This document shows positions 52,309 through 60,738 of a DNA stretch of 64,000 nucleotides, in pieces (the stretch's first letter is position 1; each line of letters begins with the position of its first letter). The stretch comes from Fictibacillus nanhaiensis. GTDB lineage: Bacteria > Bacillota > Bacilli > Bacillales > Fictibacillaceae. A program made the translations under genes and the position numbers. Below the pieces are notes generated by a model. It had not been told where the DNA came from, searched no databases, and was given only the letters and a program-made list of their open reading frames with translations. The stretch covers positions 62,001 through 126,000 of the forward strand of contig JAEACG010000003.1 in assembly GCA_016401345.1 (NCBI GenBank). Reading direction: 5' to 3'.

Positions 52309-52779
52309 ATGGAAATGATTAAAAAAGCTACTGTTCTTGATGCCGCTGATATACATGCGTTACAAAAATTGGCTTATGTGAGTGAGGCTGAACTTTACGG
52401 CAATTATGATATTCAACCTCTTACACAATCGGTTGCTGATGTAGAAGAAAGCATAAGAACTCACCACGTACTAAAGTATCTATTTAACGGTAACATTATT
52501 GGCTCTGTCAAAGCCCATGAAGCCGGAGGAACATGTTATATAGGTAAGCTCATGGTCCATCCTGATTTTCAGAACAGAGGAATCGGAAGAAAGTTAGTAG
52601 AGAAGATTGAGCAACTGTTTGCTGGATATCGTTACGAATTATACACCGGCAGCAAAAGCGTTAAGAATATCTCTTTTTATGAAAAGCTAGGTTACAAGGC
52701 GTTTAAAACCCAAAAATTAGACTTTGAAGAAACCATCTTTGTTTTTATGGAAAAGCAGCCTGTATTGTTAAAAAAATAA
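52309..52779 (+). CDS. GNAT family N-acetyltransferase
   Basis: 156 residues, ATG after AGGAG. Acetyl-CoA-binding motif A VHPDFQNRGIGRKLVEKIEQ (about 83-102) and a C-terminal NISFYEKLGYKAFKTQKLDF. Substrate unknown. Confidence 0.88.
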   Translation: MEMIKKATVLDAADIHALQKLAYVSEAELYGNYDIQPLTQSVADVEESIRTHHVLKYLFNGNIIGSVKAHEAGGTCYIGKLMVHPDFQNRGIGRKLVEKIEQLFAGYRYELYTGSKSVKNISFYEKLGYKAFKTQKLDFEETIFVFMEKQPVLLKK

Positions 52780-52782
52780 GGC

Positions 52783-53070
52783 TGTTTTCGTAAACTTTGT
52801 TGCTTTTGGAAGTGTTGATTTCCGTTCTAGGTTGCTCGCTTTCCACGGGGCAGGCGCTGAGCCACATTCGTACGTTTCACTCTTAACTGTCTCAGCTGCC
52901 CGCCTTAAGAAGTTCCTTGCTCCTGCGTCTACAAGTGATGCTTCGTAGTAAGCTTCCTCGTCGCATGCCTTGCAAGGAGTATCTCATGTGGTAGGCACGC
53001 ACCTTCCACTACAATCAATTGTCAATGGTGACATGGGTACAAAGCAACAATCTTTTAGAAAAGAGCGAAA
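52783..53070. repeat. MITE-like intergenic repeat, copy D (long class)
   Basis: The core at 52814-53020 starts GTTGATTTCCG and holds GCTCGCTTTCCACGGGG like A, but carries about 75 bp extra (CTCCTGCGTCTACAAGTGAT to GCATGCCTTGCAAGGAG). Outer flanks TTGTTGCTTTT on the left and AAAGCAACAA on the right form terminal inverted repeats. Confidence 0.8.
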
Positions 53071-53074
53071 AGTA

Positions 53075-53110
53075 AAGAAAAGAGGCTGATACGAGAGTCA
53101 GCCTCTTACT
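53075..53110. terminator. Terminator after the ABC-2 permease gene
   Basis: Arms AAGAGGCTGA and TCAGCCTCTT around TACGAGAG. Confidence 0.75.
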
Positions 53111-53117
53111 CGTTCTA

Positions 53118-54077
53118 TTAAGCTTTTACATCGCGCTTTTGGAAAACCGTAAACGTAATCGCAAGCATGATCACCGTGTATACCGCGAGCACACTAATAG
53201 AGAACGGCAGCGTTAAATCCTTAACCATCTGGTTCTGTCCATCGATCAATACACTAAGATCCATATTGGCGAACAATGTGTAGATCACCCAATCTTTTGT
53301 AGCAAGAAGTGCAACAATCGTATTTCCTGCAAACATTGTAAACAGTGCCACACCGATTGCGACCGAGTTACTCATGAACAGAGTTGAGATCATGAATGAC
53401 ATGGCTACGAGTGCTGTTAATTCGATAAATTCTACTCCAATGTTAGCAAACACGTACTCCACAATCAGCCTTTCTTTCACTTGCCCATCTTCTGCTGTGA
53501 TCAAATACGACTGATCCATGCCTCCAAATCCATAGGCAAGGCCACCAACGAGCCATGTCACTAAGATGACAACGAGCCACATCAAGAACGCAAAGCCAAG
53601 CGTTGCAACGAATTTAGATAAAAGAATCTTCCACCTGCTATAAGGGCGGATCAGAAGCATCTTGATCGTCCCTTTTGCAAATTCATTCGATACGATATCA
53701 CTAGCCACTACGATTACAAACAATCCGATAAAGATTGAGATCCAAGCCATGTCTTTCATGAACTGCCATGCAGTTGTTTCATAAGGAGAGATATCATTAG
53801 CGATGGCGTATTCGTTCTGCTTGATGTTTGATTCTAACATATCGATATAGATTTCATTATCGTTGTTTTTCTTTGCTTCATCCAGCGCTTTTTGGTCATC
53901 CTTAACAGTTTGCGTCAGTTCTTGCTTCCAATTTTCATTCACTTCAACATCTGTTGTTGCTTTGTCATAAACAGCGATACCGATAATGATAACGATTGGA
54001 ATGGCAAGGAAGATCCATGTGCGCATACGGCTAAAGATCTTAATCCACTCATTCGTTAACAGGGATAGCCACTTCAT
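53118..54077 (-). CDS. ABC-2 type permease
   Basis: 319 residues, ATG 8 nt after AAGGGGGAG. N-terminal helix (about 19-37), extracytoplasmic loop to about 110, then five helices; NEFAKGTIKMLLIRPYSRWK is the typical ABC-2 coupling region. Together with the ATPase upstream it resembles the YhcH/YhcI or bacitracin-type exporters of Bacillus. Substrate unknown. Confidence 0.87.
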   Translation of the reverse strand: MKWLSLLTNEWIKIFSRMRTWIFLAIPIVIIIGIAVYDKATTDVEVNENWKQELTQTVKDDQKALDEAKKNNDNEIYIDMLESNIKQNEYAIANDISPYETTAWQFMKDMAWISIFIGLFVIVVASDIVSNEFAKGTIKMLLIRPYSRWKILLSKFVATLGFAFLMWLVVILVTWLVGGLAYGFGGMDQSYLITAEDGQVKERLIVEYVFANIGVEFIELTALVAMSFMISTLFMSNSVAIGVALFTMFAGNTIVALLATKDWVIYTLFANMDLSVLIDGQNQMVKDLTLPFSISVLAVYTVIMLAITFTVFQKRDVKA

Positions 54078-54999
54078 TCAGATCTCCCCCTTTCTTTGTC
54101 ATTTCTAAGAATCGTTCTTCGAGCGTCTTCGTTTTGCGTTGGATACCAACAACGAGCACGCCTGCTAGAACAAGTTGTTTATTAAGTTCTGCAATGGATC
54201 GTACGTCCGATGTTTGAACAATTAGTTCCTGTCCCGACTCTGTGACGTTCAGCTCTTCGTTCATTTTGATAAGTAATTGTTTTGCCTGCGAAACGTCGCC
54301 TTCGATTTGGAAGTGAACCTTCACATCGGCTTCGTCTTCCTGGTTTAGAATTTCATCGATACGGACCAGTTTTCCATTTTGAATAATGGCCACACGGTCG
54401 CACATCATCTGCATCTCAGCAAGCATGTGTGAAGATACGATTACAGAAGTTCCATTGTTTGCTAGCAGACGCAAATAGTTACGAAGATCATATATTCCTT
54501 GTGGATCGAGTCCGTTCGTCGGTTCGTCCAGGATTAACACGTTCGGCTTATGTAAAAGTGCCTGAGCTACACCCAGTCGCTGTCTCATACCAAGCGAGTA
54601 TGTTTTTACTTTATCGTGAATCGCGTACTTCAGATCAACGAGTTCAATGACTTCGTCAATTCTTTCCTTTGTCACATCCGGCATGATCCTCGCATATTGC
54701 ATGAGGTTTTTGTAGCCTGTCATATAATCGTACAGCTGCGGGTTTTCAACGATTGCACCAACGCGTTCCATCGCTTTTTCAAAGTTACCTCGAATGTTGT
54801 CACCGTTGATCAGAACGTCTCCGTCCGTGATAGAGATCAGCCCAACGATCATTCGAATCGTTGTCGTCTTACCCGCTCCGTTCGGACCGAGCAGACCGAA
54901 AATCTCACCTTCTCTTACAGAAAACGATAGATCATCCACAATGGTCTTGCCTTTGATCTTTTTCGTTAAGTTCTTAAGTTCTAACGTATGTGTTGTCAT
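54049..54999 (-). CDS. ABC transporter ATP-binding protein
   Basis: 316 residues from ATG 54999 (MTTHTLELKN). Walker A GPNGAGKTTT, signature YSLGMRQRLGVAQALL (LG-M type as in BcrA-like ATPases), Walker B VLILDEPTNGLDP, switch SSHMLAEMQM. It overlaps the permease gene by 29 bp. Confidence 0.92.
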   Translation of the reverse strand: MTTHTLELKNLTKKIKGKTIVDDLSFSVREGEIFGLLGPNGAGKTTTIRMIVGLISITDGDVLINGDNIRGNFEKAMERVGAIVENPQLYDYMTGYKNLMQYARIMPDVTKERIDEVIELVDLKYAIHDKVKTYSLGMRQRLGVAQALLHKPNVLILDEPTNGLDPQGIYDLRNYLRLLANNGTSVIVSSHMLAEMQMMCDRVAIIQNGKLVRIDEILNQEDEADVKVHFQIEGDVSQAKQLLIKMNEELNVTESGQELIVQTSDVRSIAELNKQLVLAGVLVVGIQRKTKTLEERFLEMTKKGGDLNEVAIPVNE

Positions 55000-55086
55000 G
55001 TGCTCCCCAATTCCTCCTATCATAACTCTCTCTTTTCACATTCTAATACGAGTGAATCATAAGAAAAGTTTCGTAAATTTTGTAAA

Positions 55087-56019
55087 TTATTTACTTATCA
55101 CTTTAACGCTTCTACCTGCCTTTTGTATATGCTTCTCTTTTTTTATAACGCGTGTTGAGATAAAAACACCCAGTATAACGAGCACACCTCCAGCTACTTG
55201 ATACCATGCGAGCGTTTCGTCGATAAAAAGAACAGCAAAGATCGCAGCAAACACAGGGATCAAGTTCAAAAAGACTCCGGCTTTACTCGGCCCGACTCGC
55301 TCAACCGCTGTATTCCAGGACATGAACGCAACGATCGATGCAAAGATTCCTGTATAAAGAATGGTTGCGATAGTAGCTAATGACCATACAATTTCTTTCG
55401 TTTGCATCTCTACTATTGAAAATGGCAGCAAGATGAGGATGCCAAGAAATGCCGTTACAACAAACGTGCTGTATGTAGGAAGAATTCCCGCATATCTTCG
55501 AATAAGAAGCGAATAAATACTCCAGCAGATAACAGCCCCAATCACGATCAAGTCACCTTTATTAAACGACAGCTGCAGTAAAACAGCGAGTGAGCCTTTA
55601 GAGATAATAAATAGAAGTCCAACGAGCGAAAGTAACGCTCCTGCCACCTGTTTGGTGTTAAGCTTCTCTTTGAGAAAAATAAACGACAATAGGAAGAGCA
55701 GAATCGGTGTTGACGTGTTAACAATGGATGCATTTATTGACGTCGTATAGTGCAGGGCAATGTATAAAAGCGTGTTAAAGCCCGTGATCCCAGTGATCGA
55801 TAAGATAAGGACGACTTGCCACTGCTTTTTTAGCATCGGCCACTCTTTTCGTAAAAATGGGACGGCGAACGGAAGAAAAATGAGAAATGCGGTGCACCAT
55901 CGCAAAAAAGAGAGTGTTACTGGCGGTAAACTGCTCGCTATCGCACGTCCAATCACAAAATTCCCGCCCCATATTAAGTTTGCGATCACTAAAAGTACAT
56001 ACGGATTAACTCTTTGCAT
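55087..56019 (-). CDS. EamA-family (DMT) transporter
   Basis: 310 residues from ATG 56019, GAGGTGATCC upstream. Ten helices as two EamA repeats (ANLIWGGNFVIGRAIA; GAVICWSIYSLLIRRYAG). Probably a metabolite exporter; substrate unknown. Divergent from a second EamA gene, with 21-bp array 3 between them. Confidence 0.87.
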   Translation of the reverse strand: MQRVNPYVLLVIANLIWGGNFVIGRAIASSLPPVTLSFLRWCTAFLIFLPFAVPFLRKEWPMLKKQWQVVLILSITGITGFNTLLYIALHYTTSINASIVNTSTPILLFLLSFIFLKEKLNTKQVAGALLSLVGLLFIISKGSLAVLLQLSFNKGDLIVIGAVICWSIYSLLIRRYAGILPTYSTFVVTAFLGILILLPFSIVEMQTKEIVWSLATIATILYTGIFASIVAFMSWNTAVERVGPSKAGVFLNLIPVFAAIFAVLFIDETLAWYQVAGGVLVILGVFISTRVIKKEKHIQKAGRSVKVISK

Positions 56020-56044
56020 GGTGAGGATCACCTCTTTTTTAGAG

Positions 56045-56139
56045 ATTAAGTCGTTTTGGGGTTCAATTAAGTCGTTTTCATAGCAGATTAAGTCTAATCA
56101 GCCACACATTAAGTCTAAACAGCTCCCAATTAAGTCTAA
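56045..56139. repeat. 21-bp periodic array 3 (core ATTAAGTCTAA)
   Basis: Five cores ATTAAGTC start at 56045, 56066, 56087, 56108 and 56129, each exactly 21 bp after the last. The first two continue GTT, the last three TAA; the rest of each unit varies. It begins 26 bp upstream of the EamA start. Confidence 0.9.
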
Positions 56140-56379
56140 AATCAAAAATAAAGGCGATTCGACAAAATGTAACCTGACAGACCCTTTATCAACAACTTCA
56201 AAATCTTTTTCTCCCACTATAGCAGACTACCTTTTAAAGTAGATATGGTCATTTCGCCTCAATCTAAAATTTGTAAGCTTTTTTCCTGTAAATCCACCTT
56301 GAATGCTGTACAATGGAAATTAAAATCATTGAAATACTTTACTTTATGAAGTAAAAAGCAGAAGAAAGAAGATGACATA
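56140..56379. other. Intergenic region between divergent EamA genes
   Basis: No gene seen apart from the array to its left. The right part must hold the promoter of the plus-strand EamA gene; none was assigned. Confidence 0.4.
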
Positions 56380-57300
56380 ATGAAAGCGTATCGGACGTAT
56401 GTGATTTTATTCCTGGTGATGGTGGTGTGGGGGTTAAACGTAACCGCAACGAAAATTCTAGTTACGAACTTTTTGCCTGTTACAATCACTGGAATTCGTG
56501 TTCTAACTGCGGGCTTAACCGTATTTCTGCTTCTCTCTATAATAAAAAAAGTTCGGTGGCTTACGAAAAAAGAGTTTTGGTATGTCTTTCTGGCGTCGAT
56601 CTTTAATGTTGTTGCGCATCACTATTTTCTATCCATCGGCTTAACCGAAACAACAGCCACGAACGGCGGGTTGATCATGGGTATGTCGCCACTTCTAACG
56701 ACTATTCTTGCCATCTCGTTTTTAGGAACACCTCTTACGCTCTTAAAATCGATCGGACTTCTTCTCGGGTTCTCAGGTGTTGCATTCATCGTTTTAGAAG
56801 GAAACAGTCAGGTAGCAGGGATCTCGTTCGGTGATGGATACATTTTATTATCTGTACTCACGCAAGCTGTAAGCTTTATCCTCATCAAGCGCGTGGCGCA
56901 CACGTTAGATCCTCGACTCATGACCGGCTATATGATGGTGATCGGTTCACTGTTCCTGATCGTGATCGGATTGATCGAAGAGCCACAAGGATTTGCAGGT
57001 GTTGTTGAAAATTCGACCGTTTCGCTATGGCTGATCTATTTTGCTTCAGCTTGTATCGCTACAGCTGTTGGTCATATGCTCTATAATGAGGCGATCGGTA
57101 AAATCGGAGCGTCAGAAGCTTCAATCTTTATTAATTTGAATCCATTCTTTGCTCTCGTTGGCGCCTACCTCTTTTTAGGTGAACAGATCTTGTTTCAGCA
57201 CATCTTCGGATTCCTGCTCATTATCACCGGTGTCCTCTTAGGCTCTGGTGCAGTTGAGGAGATACGGAACAAAAGATTGCGCAAAAAACACGCGGCTTAG
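56380..57300 (+). CDS. EamA-family (DMT) transporter
   Basis: 306 residues, ATG with AGAAAGAAGATG upstream (weak ribosome binding site). Ten helices in two EamA halves (VMVVWGLNVTATKILV; SLWLIYFASACIATAVGHML). Distinct from the divergent neighbour at 55087. Substrate unknown. Confidence 0.87.
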   Translation: MKAYRTYVILFLVMVVWGLNVTATKILVTNFLPVTITGIRVLTAGLTVFLLLSIIKKVRWLTKKEFWYVFLASIFNVVAHHYFLSIGLTETTATNGGLIMGMSPLLTTILAISFLGTPLTLLKSIGLLLGFSGVAFIVLEGNSQVAGISFGDGYILLSVLTQAVSFILIKRVAHTLDPRLMTGYMMVIGSLFLIVIGLIEEPQGFAGVVENSTVSLWLIYFASACIATAVGHMLYNEAIGKIGASEASIFINLNPFFALVGAYLFLGEQILFQHIFGFLLIITGVLLGSGAVEEIRNKRLRKKHAA

Positions 57301-57316
57301 GATGATTTATTGAACA

Positions 57317-57356
57317 TAAAAAACGATCAGAGATTAAAGATCTGGTCGTTTTCCTT
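57317..57356 (+). terminator. Terminator after the EamA gene
   Basis: Arms AAACGATCAGA and TCTGGTCGTTT (one G-T pair), then TTCC. Confidence 0.75.
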
Positions 57357-57645
57357 AGGCTGTTTTCTAAAAAATGTTGCTTTTAAATCTTTTATTTCCT
57401 TCTTTGACTTTTGATTGGAGTGGAAGATGCGTGCCTACCACATGAGATACTTCTTGCAAGGCATGCGACGAGGAAGCTTACTACGTAGTATTAACTTGTA
57501 GACGCAGGAGCAAGAAACCTCTAAAGGCGGGCAGGTGAGACACTTATACGGAAACGTACAAATGTGGCTCACCGTCTGCCCCGCGGAAAGCGAGCATCTG
57601 GAACGGAAATCAACTACTTTCAAAAGCAACAAGGAATACGAAAAC
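57357..57645. repeat. MITE-like intergenic repeat, copy E (long class)
   Basis: The core at 57411-57615 is the inverse of copy D, including the extra segment (GCATGCGACGAGGAAGCTTA and GACGCAGGAGCAAG). Both flanks carry the inverted arm: TGTTGCTTTT on the left, AAAAGCAACAA on the right followed by GGAATACGAAAAC. Confidence 0.85.
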
Positions 57646-57650
57646 ATTTA

Positions 57651-58400
57651 TTACAAACTAGCAGAAGCTGCTTTCTTCTTCCGTTTCTGCAGCACAACAT
57701 TTTGAATCGTTAAAAACACATTCCCGACCATCCAATAAAGAGGCAGAACAGCGGCCAGCTTCCATGCCGAAAACAGGATAATGATCGGCATCACGTAACC
57801 CATCATTTTGATTTGCGGATTTGAAGCAGCGAGCTCCGTTGTACTCATTTTATATTGGATAAACGTTGTTAAAGCCGCTAACACCGGAAGCAGATGCAGA
57901 GGATCTGCGGTGCCTAAGTTAAACCAAAGAAAGTTGTGCAATGCGATCTCTTTCGTTTTGATGATTGCATAATAAAACGCAAACAGAATCGGCATCTGAA
58001 TCAAGAGGGGCAAACACCCCATCGATAACGGGTTAACTTCATGTTTTTTATAAACAGCCATCAGTTCATTCTGTAATTGCAGTTGAGATTCTTGATCTTT
58101 CCCCTTGTGTTTTTCACGAAGCTGTTGGATCTCAGGCTGGATCTCTTTCATCTTTTCCTGATTTTTCGTTTGTTTCAACGTTAACGGCATGATCAGGAAT
58201 CGTATCACAATCGTTAAGAGGATGATCGCAATCCCATAGCTATCGTTAAACAGATACGCCACATATTGAATGAGCTTTGAAAACGGGTAGATGAAAAAAT
58301 GGTTCCACACACCCGGGCTTTCTGCTGTAATCGGTGTGTTATTGCAGCCGGATAATAGAAAAATAGCAAGTAATGAAAGAATGGATACATATTTCTTCAA
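57651..58400 (-). CDS. YidC/OxaA membrane protein insertase (YidC2-type lipoprotein)
   Basis: 249 residues, TTG start at 58400 after AAGGAGG. Lipobox LLSGC near residue 18; then five helices with the YidC core (YGIAIILLTIVIRFLIMPLT, with the groove Arg in VIRFL; MGCLPLLIQMPILFAFYYAI). It inserts membrane proteins with or after SecYEG. Its ribosome binding site is locked in a hairpin formed with the end of a MifM-like leader gene, pointing to the YqjG-type inducible paralogue. Confidence 0.92.
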   Translation of the reverse strand: MKKYVSILSLLAIFLLSGCNNTPITAESPGVWNHFFIYPFSKLIQYVAYLFNDSYGIAIILLTIVIRFLIMPLTLKQTKNQEKMKEIQPEIQQLREKHKGKDQESQLQLQNELMAVYKKHEVNPLSMGCLPLLIQMPILFAFYYAIIKTKEIALHNFLWFNLGTADPLHLLPVLAALTTFIQYKMSTTELAASNPQIKMMGYVMPIIILFSAWKLAAVLPLYWMVGNVFLTIQNVVLQKRKKKAASASL

Positions 58401-58410
58401 TCTTTGTTCC

Positions 58411-58444
58411 TCCTTGTTTTTAAAAAAATCTAAGCAAACAAGGA
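58411..58444 (-). promoter_or_regulatory. SD-sequestering hairpin between the MifM-like leader and yidC2
   Basis: On the minus strand TCCTTGTTT (codons 90-92 of the leader) pairs perfectly with AAACAAGGA, covering most of the AAGGAGG ribosome binding site of yidC2. A ribosome stalled near the leader's end would melt it. Confidence 0.88.
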
Positions 58445-58711
58445 GTAAACGTGCCCTTCTTTATCATCTGGTGTTTCTTTTCTAAACATTGTCCGTGCGA
58501 TCTCGTCTCGAATAAAGCAATAGTTTTGAACGAGGTGAGAATCGGTCATCCTCTTCTCGTAACATAGCCTGTCCTGCTTCACATGGTGATTTGATCTATG
58601 AACAAGAGATCGATGAACGACCGAAAGCTGCTTAGCTATAATGAACGTTAGTGCGATACTAATGGATAAAACTAATGCGTCCGTTTGATACAGCAGATCA
58701 AAAAACTCCAT
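58430..58711 (-). CDS. MifM-like translation-arrest leader peptide
   Basis: 93 residues, ATG after AGGAGG. One N-terminal helix (about 10-30) and then a hydrophilic part, as in B. subtilis MifM (95 residues), which is inserted by YidC and otherwise stalls the ribosome. The C-terminus IARTMFRKETPDDKEG parallels the MifM arrest region (hydrophobic/Arg stretch followed by an acidic cluster), in a diverged form. It directly precedes the YidC2 gene with the hairpin described at 58411. The arrest activity itself is inferred. Confidence 0.82.
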   Translation of the reverse strand: MEFFDLLYQTDALVLSISIALTFIIAKQLSVVHRSLVHRSNHHVKQDRLCYEKRMTDSHLVQNYCFIRDEIARTMFRKETPDDKEGHVYSLFA

Positions 58712-58749
58712 AAATCAAATCACCTCCTATACTTCATTATACAAAATTC

Positions 58750-59766
58750 TTACCCTATAAATCTATGATACAGAGATTTCGCTTCTGCCGTATTCTTCGT
58801 TCCATGAACAAGTGCACGTCCATCTTTAAAAAGAACGAGGCGGTGACTGCCACTTTGAAGCTCCAGTAAATAAGGATTACAGCGAACGTCACCATGTGGC
58901 AATAATCTTTTCTCCATCTTTTCTAAATCAATCTCGATCGTATGAGCGGGACGGATTTGAACAGTATCCCGACCGCAAAGAACAGCTGTTTTTAACGCAG
59001 CGCCTTTTTCTAAATAAGGATATGTTGGGTTAGCTCCGCAAGATGGACAATCTACCTTCTTCGCTTTTCCCATCCCTAATTGGACATGCTGATTGGTCCA
59101 CGTATCAAATGTTACAATCTTCTTCCTGATGGATGCATAGTCTTCAACTAAAATCTTTAACGCCTCTGCTGTTTGATAAGCGGTGACCATCTGAACAGCT
59201 GGAGAGATAATTCCTGCCGTATCGCATGTTTGGCCGTTCGCTGGAATCTTATCAAGCAAACAGTTCAAACACGGTCCATCTCCAGGTAAAATCGTGTAAG
59301 AAATTCCGTAGCTTCCTACACACGCTCCATAAATCCACGGAACTTTATATTTCTGCGCCAAATCGTTAATCAACAACCGCGTCTCAAAATTATCGGTCGC
59401 ATCCATGATCAGATCGATGCCAGAGATTAATTCTTCTGCTTCCTCAATCCCCATGTCCATCACTTGTGCCTGAATTTCTACTTCAGAATTAATCTGATTC
59501 AATCTATTTTTTGCAGCGACTACTTTTGGCAGCTGTTTTCTCGCATCTTCTTCCGAATAGAGCTGCTGACGCTGAAGGTTCGTCCAATCCACGTAATCGC
59601 GGTCAACAAGAACAATCCGTTTTACCCCTGCACGTGTAAGAGCTTCAGCACTCCCCGCACCTAGCGCGCCAGCGCCAACGATCAGCACGCTTTTTGTCCG
59701 TATTTTTGCTTGCCCCTCTATACCGATCGGGCTAAATAATTCCTGTCTTGAATAACGTTCATTCAC
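58750..59766 (-). CDS. thiF: ThiF: ThiS adenylyltransferase
   Basis: 338 residues, GTG start overlapping the thiG stop (GTGA). Rossmann ATP site [36 protein letters not shown], Asp in [10 protein letters not shown], Cys in GQTCDTAG, and two zinc CxxC pairs (CLNC, CPSC). It adenylates the ThiS C-terminus. MoeB-type activity is also possible, but the operon favours ThiF. Confidence 0.93.
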   Translation of the reverse strand: MNERYSRQELFSPIGIEGQAKIRTKSVLIVGAGALGAGSAEALTRAGVKRIVLVDRDYVDWTNLQRQQLYSEEDARKQLPKVVAAKNRLNQINSEVEIQAQVMDMGIEEAEELISGIDLIMDATDNFETRLLINDLAQKYKVPWIYGACVGSYGISYTILPGDGPCLNCLLDKIPANGQTCDTAGIISPAVQMVTAYQTAEALKILVEDYASIRKKIVTFDTWTNQHVQLGMGKAKKVDCPSCGANPTYPYLEKGAALKTAVLCGRDTVQIRPAHTIEIDLEKMEKRLLPHGDVRCNPYLLELQSGSHRLVLFKDGRALVHGTKNTAEAKSLYHRFIG

Positions 59767-60530
59767 TTCACACTCAACCCTTCTAAAGGACTGCTCGCTG
59801 TTGCCGTTTCTTTTCTCGGGATTCTTCCCGCTTCATACCCTAGCTTTCCAGCTTCTACAGCCATTTTCATCGCGAGGGCCATCTTCACAGGATCCTTCGC
59901 ACCTGCAACGGCTGTGTTTAACAGCACACCGTCTGCTCCAAGTTCCATCGCGATCATCGCGTCACTAGCACTGCCGATACCGGCATCAACAATAACCGGA
60001 ACCTTCGTTTGCTCGATAATAAATTTTAAGTAGAGCGGGTTAATGATTCCTTGCCCGGAACCGATTGGAGAAGCGGCAGGCATGATTGCATGTGAACCGA
60101 GTTCTTCTAATCGTCTAGCAAGGACCACATCATCTGACGTATAAGGAAGCACGATGAACCCTTCTTTTAATAGCTCTTCTGTTGCTTTTAACGTTTCCAC
60201 TGGATCCGGCAGCAGCGTTTTATCGCATCCGATGACTTCTACTTTTACCATATCACATAATCCCGATGCTTTCGCCAGTTTTGCAATGCGTACCGCTTCT
60301 GCTGCCGTTTTCGCACCTGCTGTGTTCGGTAACAATGTGTATTTTTTCAGATCAAGCATCTCTAAAAAGTTTGGCTGGCTTTCTTCAAAGATGTTCATCC
60401 TACGAACCGCAAACGTCAAAATCTCTGAACCAGAAGCTTCTACCGCTTCTTTTTGTGTTTTAAAGTCCGGGTATTTGCCTGTACCTAAAAGTAATCGAGA
60501 TGAAAAGGAATAGTGTCCAATGTTTAACAT
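59763..60530 (-). CDS. thiG: ThiG: thiazole synthase
   Basis: 255 residues from ATG 60530, 8 nt after GGAGG; this start lies 5 bp before the thiS stop. Schiff-base Lys in MVKVEVIGC, and [58 protein letters not shown]. It makes the thiazole phosphate from DXP, dehydroglycine and ThiS thiocarboxylate. Confidence 0.96.
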   Translation of the reverse strand: MLNIGHYSFSSRLLLGTGKYPDFKTQKEAVEASGSEILTFAVRRMNIFEESQPNFLEMLDLKKYTLLPNTAGAKTAAEAVRIAKLAKASGLCDMVKVEVIGCDKTLLPDPVETLKATEELLKEGFIVLPYTSDDVVLARRLEELGSHAIMPAASPIGSGQGIINPLYLKFIIEQTKVPVIVDAGIGSASDAMIAMELGADGVLLNTAVAGAKDPVKMALAMKMAVEAGKLGYEAGRIPRKETATASSPLEGLSVK

Positions 60531-60534
60531 ACAA

Positions 60535-60738
60535 TCAACCTCCGCCAACAAATCGAACAAGTTCGATCTTGTCGTTTTCTTTTATTTGAGTTTCACTTTG
60601 TTTTTGATTATTGATGATCTCTTCGTTCACTTCTGCAATCACAACTTGGTCATGTAAGTTAAGGTGCTTCAGCAGATCTGTGATCGACTGCAAAGTGTCT
60701 GGCACCATGACCGTTTCTCCATTTATCATAAGTTTCAC
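60535..60738 (-). CDS. thiS: ThiS: sulfur carrier protein
   Basis: 67 residues; start GTG 60738 overlaps the thiO stop (GTGA), with ATG three codons later as an alternative. Ubiquitin-like fold ending in VRFVGGG; the terminal Gly is adenylated by ThiF and thiocarboxylated. Confidence 0.94.
   Translation of the reverse strand: MKLMINGETVMVPDTLQSITDLLKHLNLHDQVVIAEVNEEIINNQKQSETQIKENDKIELVRFVGGG

Noticed and set aside
57435-57647. 70-residue minus-strand ORF
   Set aside because: It lies inside repeat copy E.
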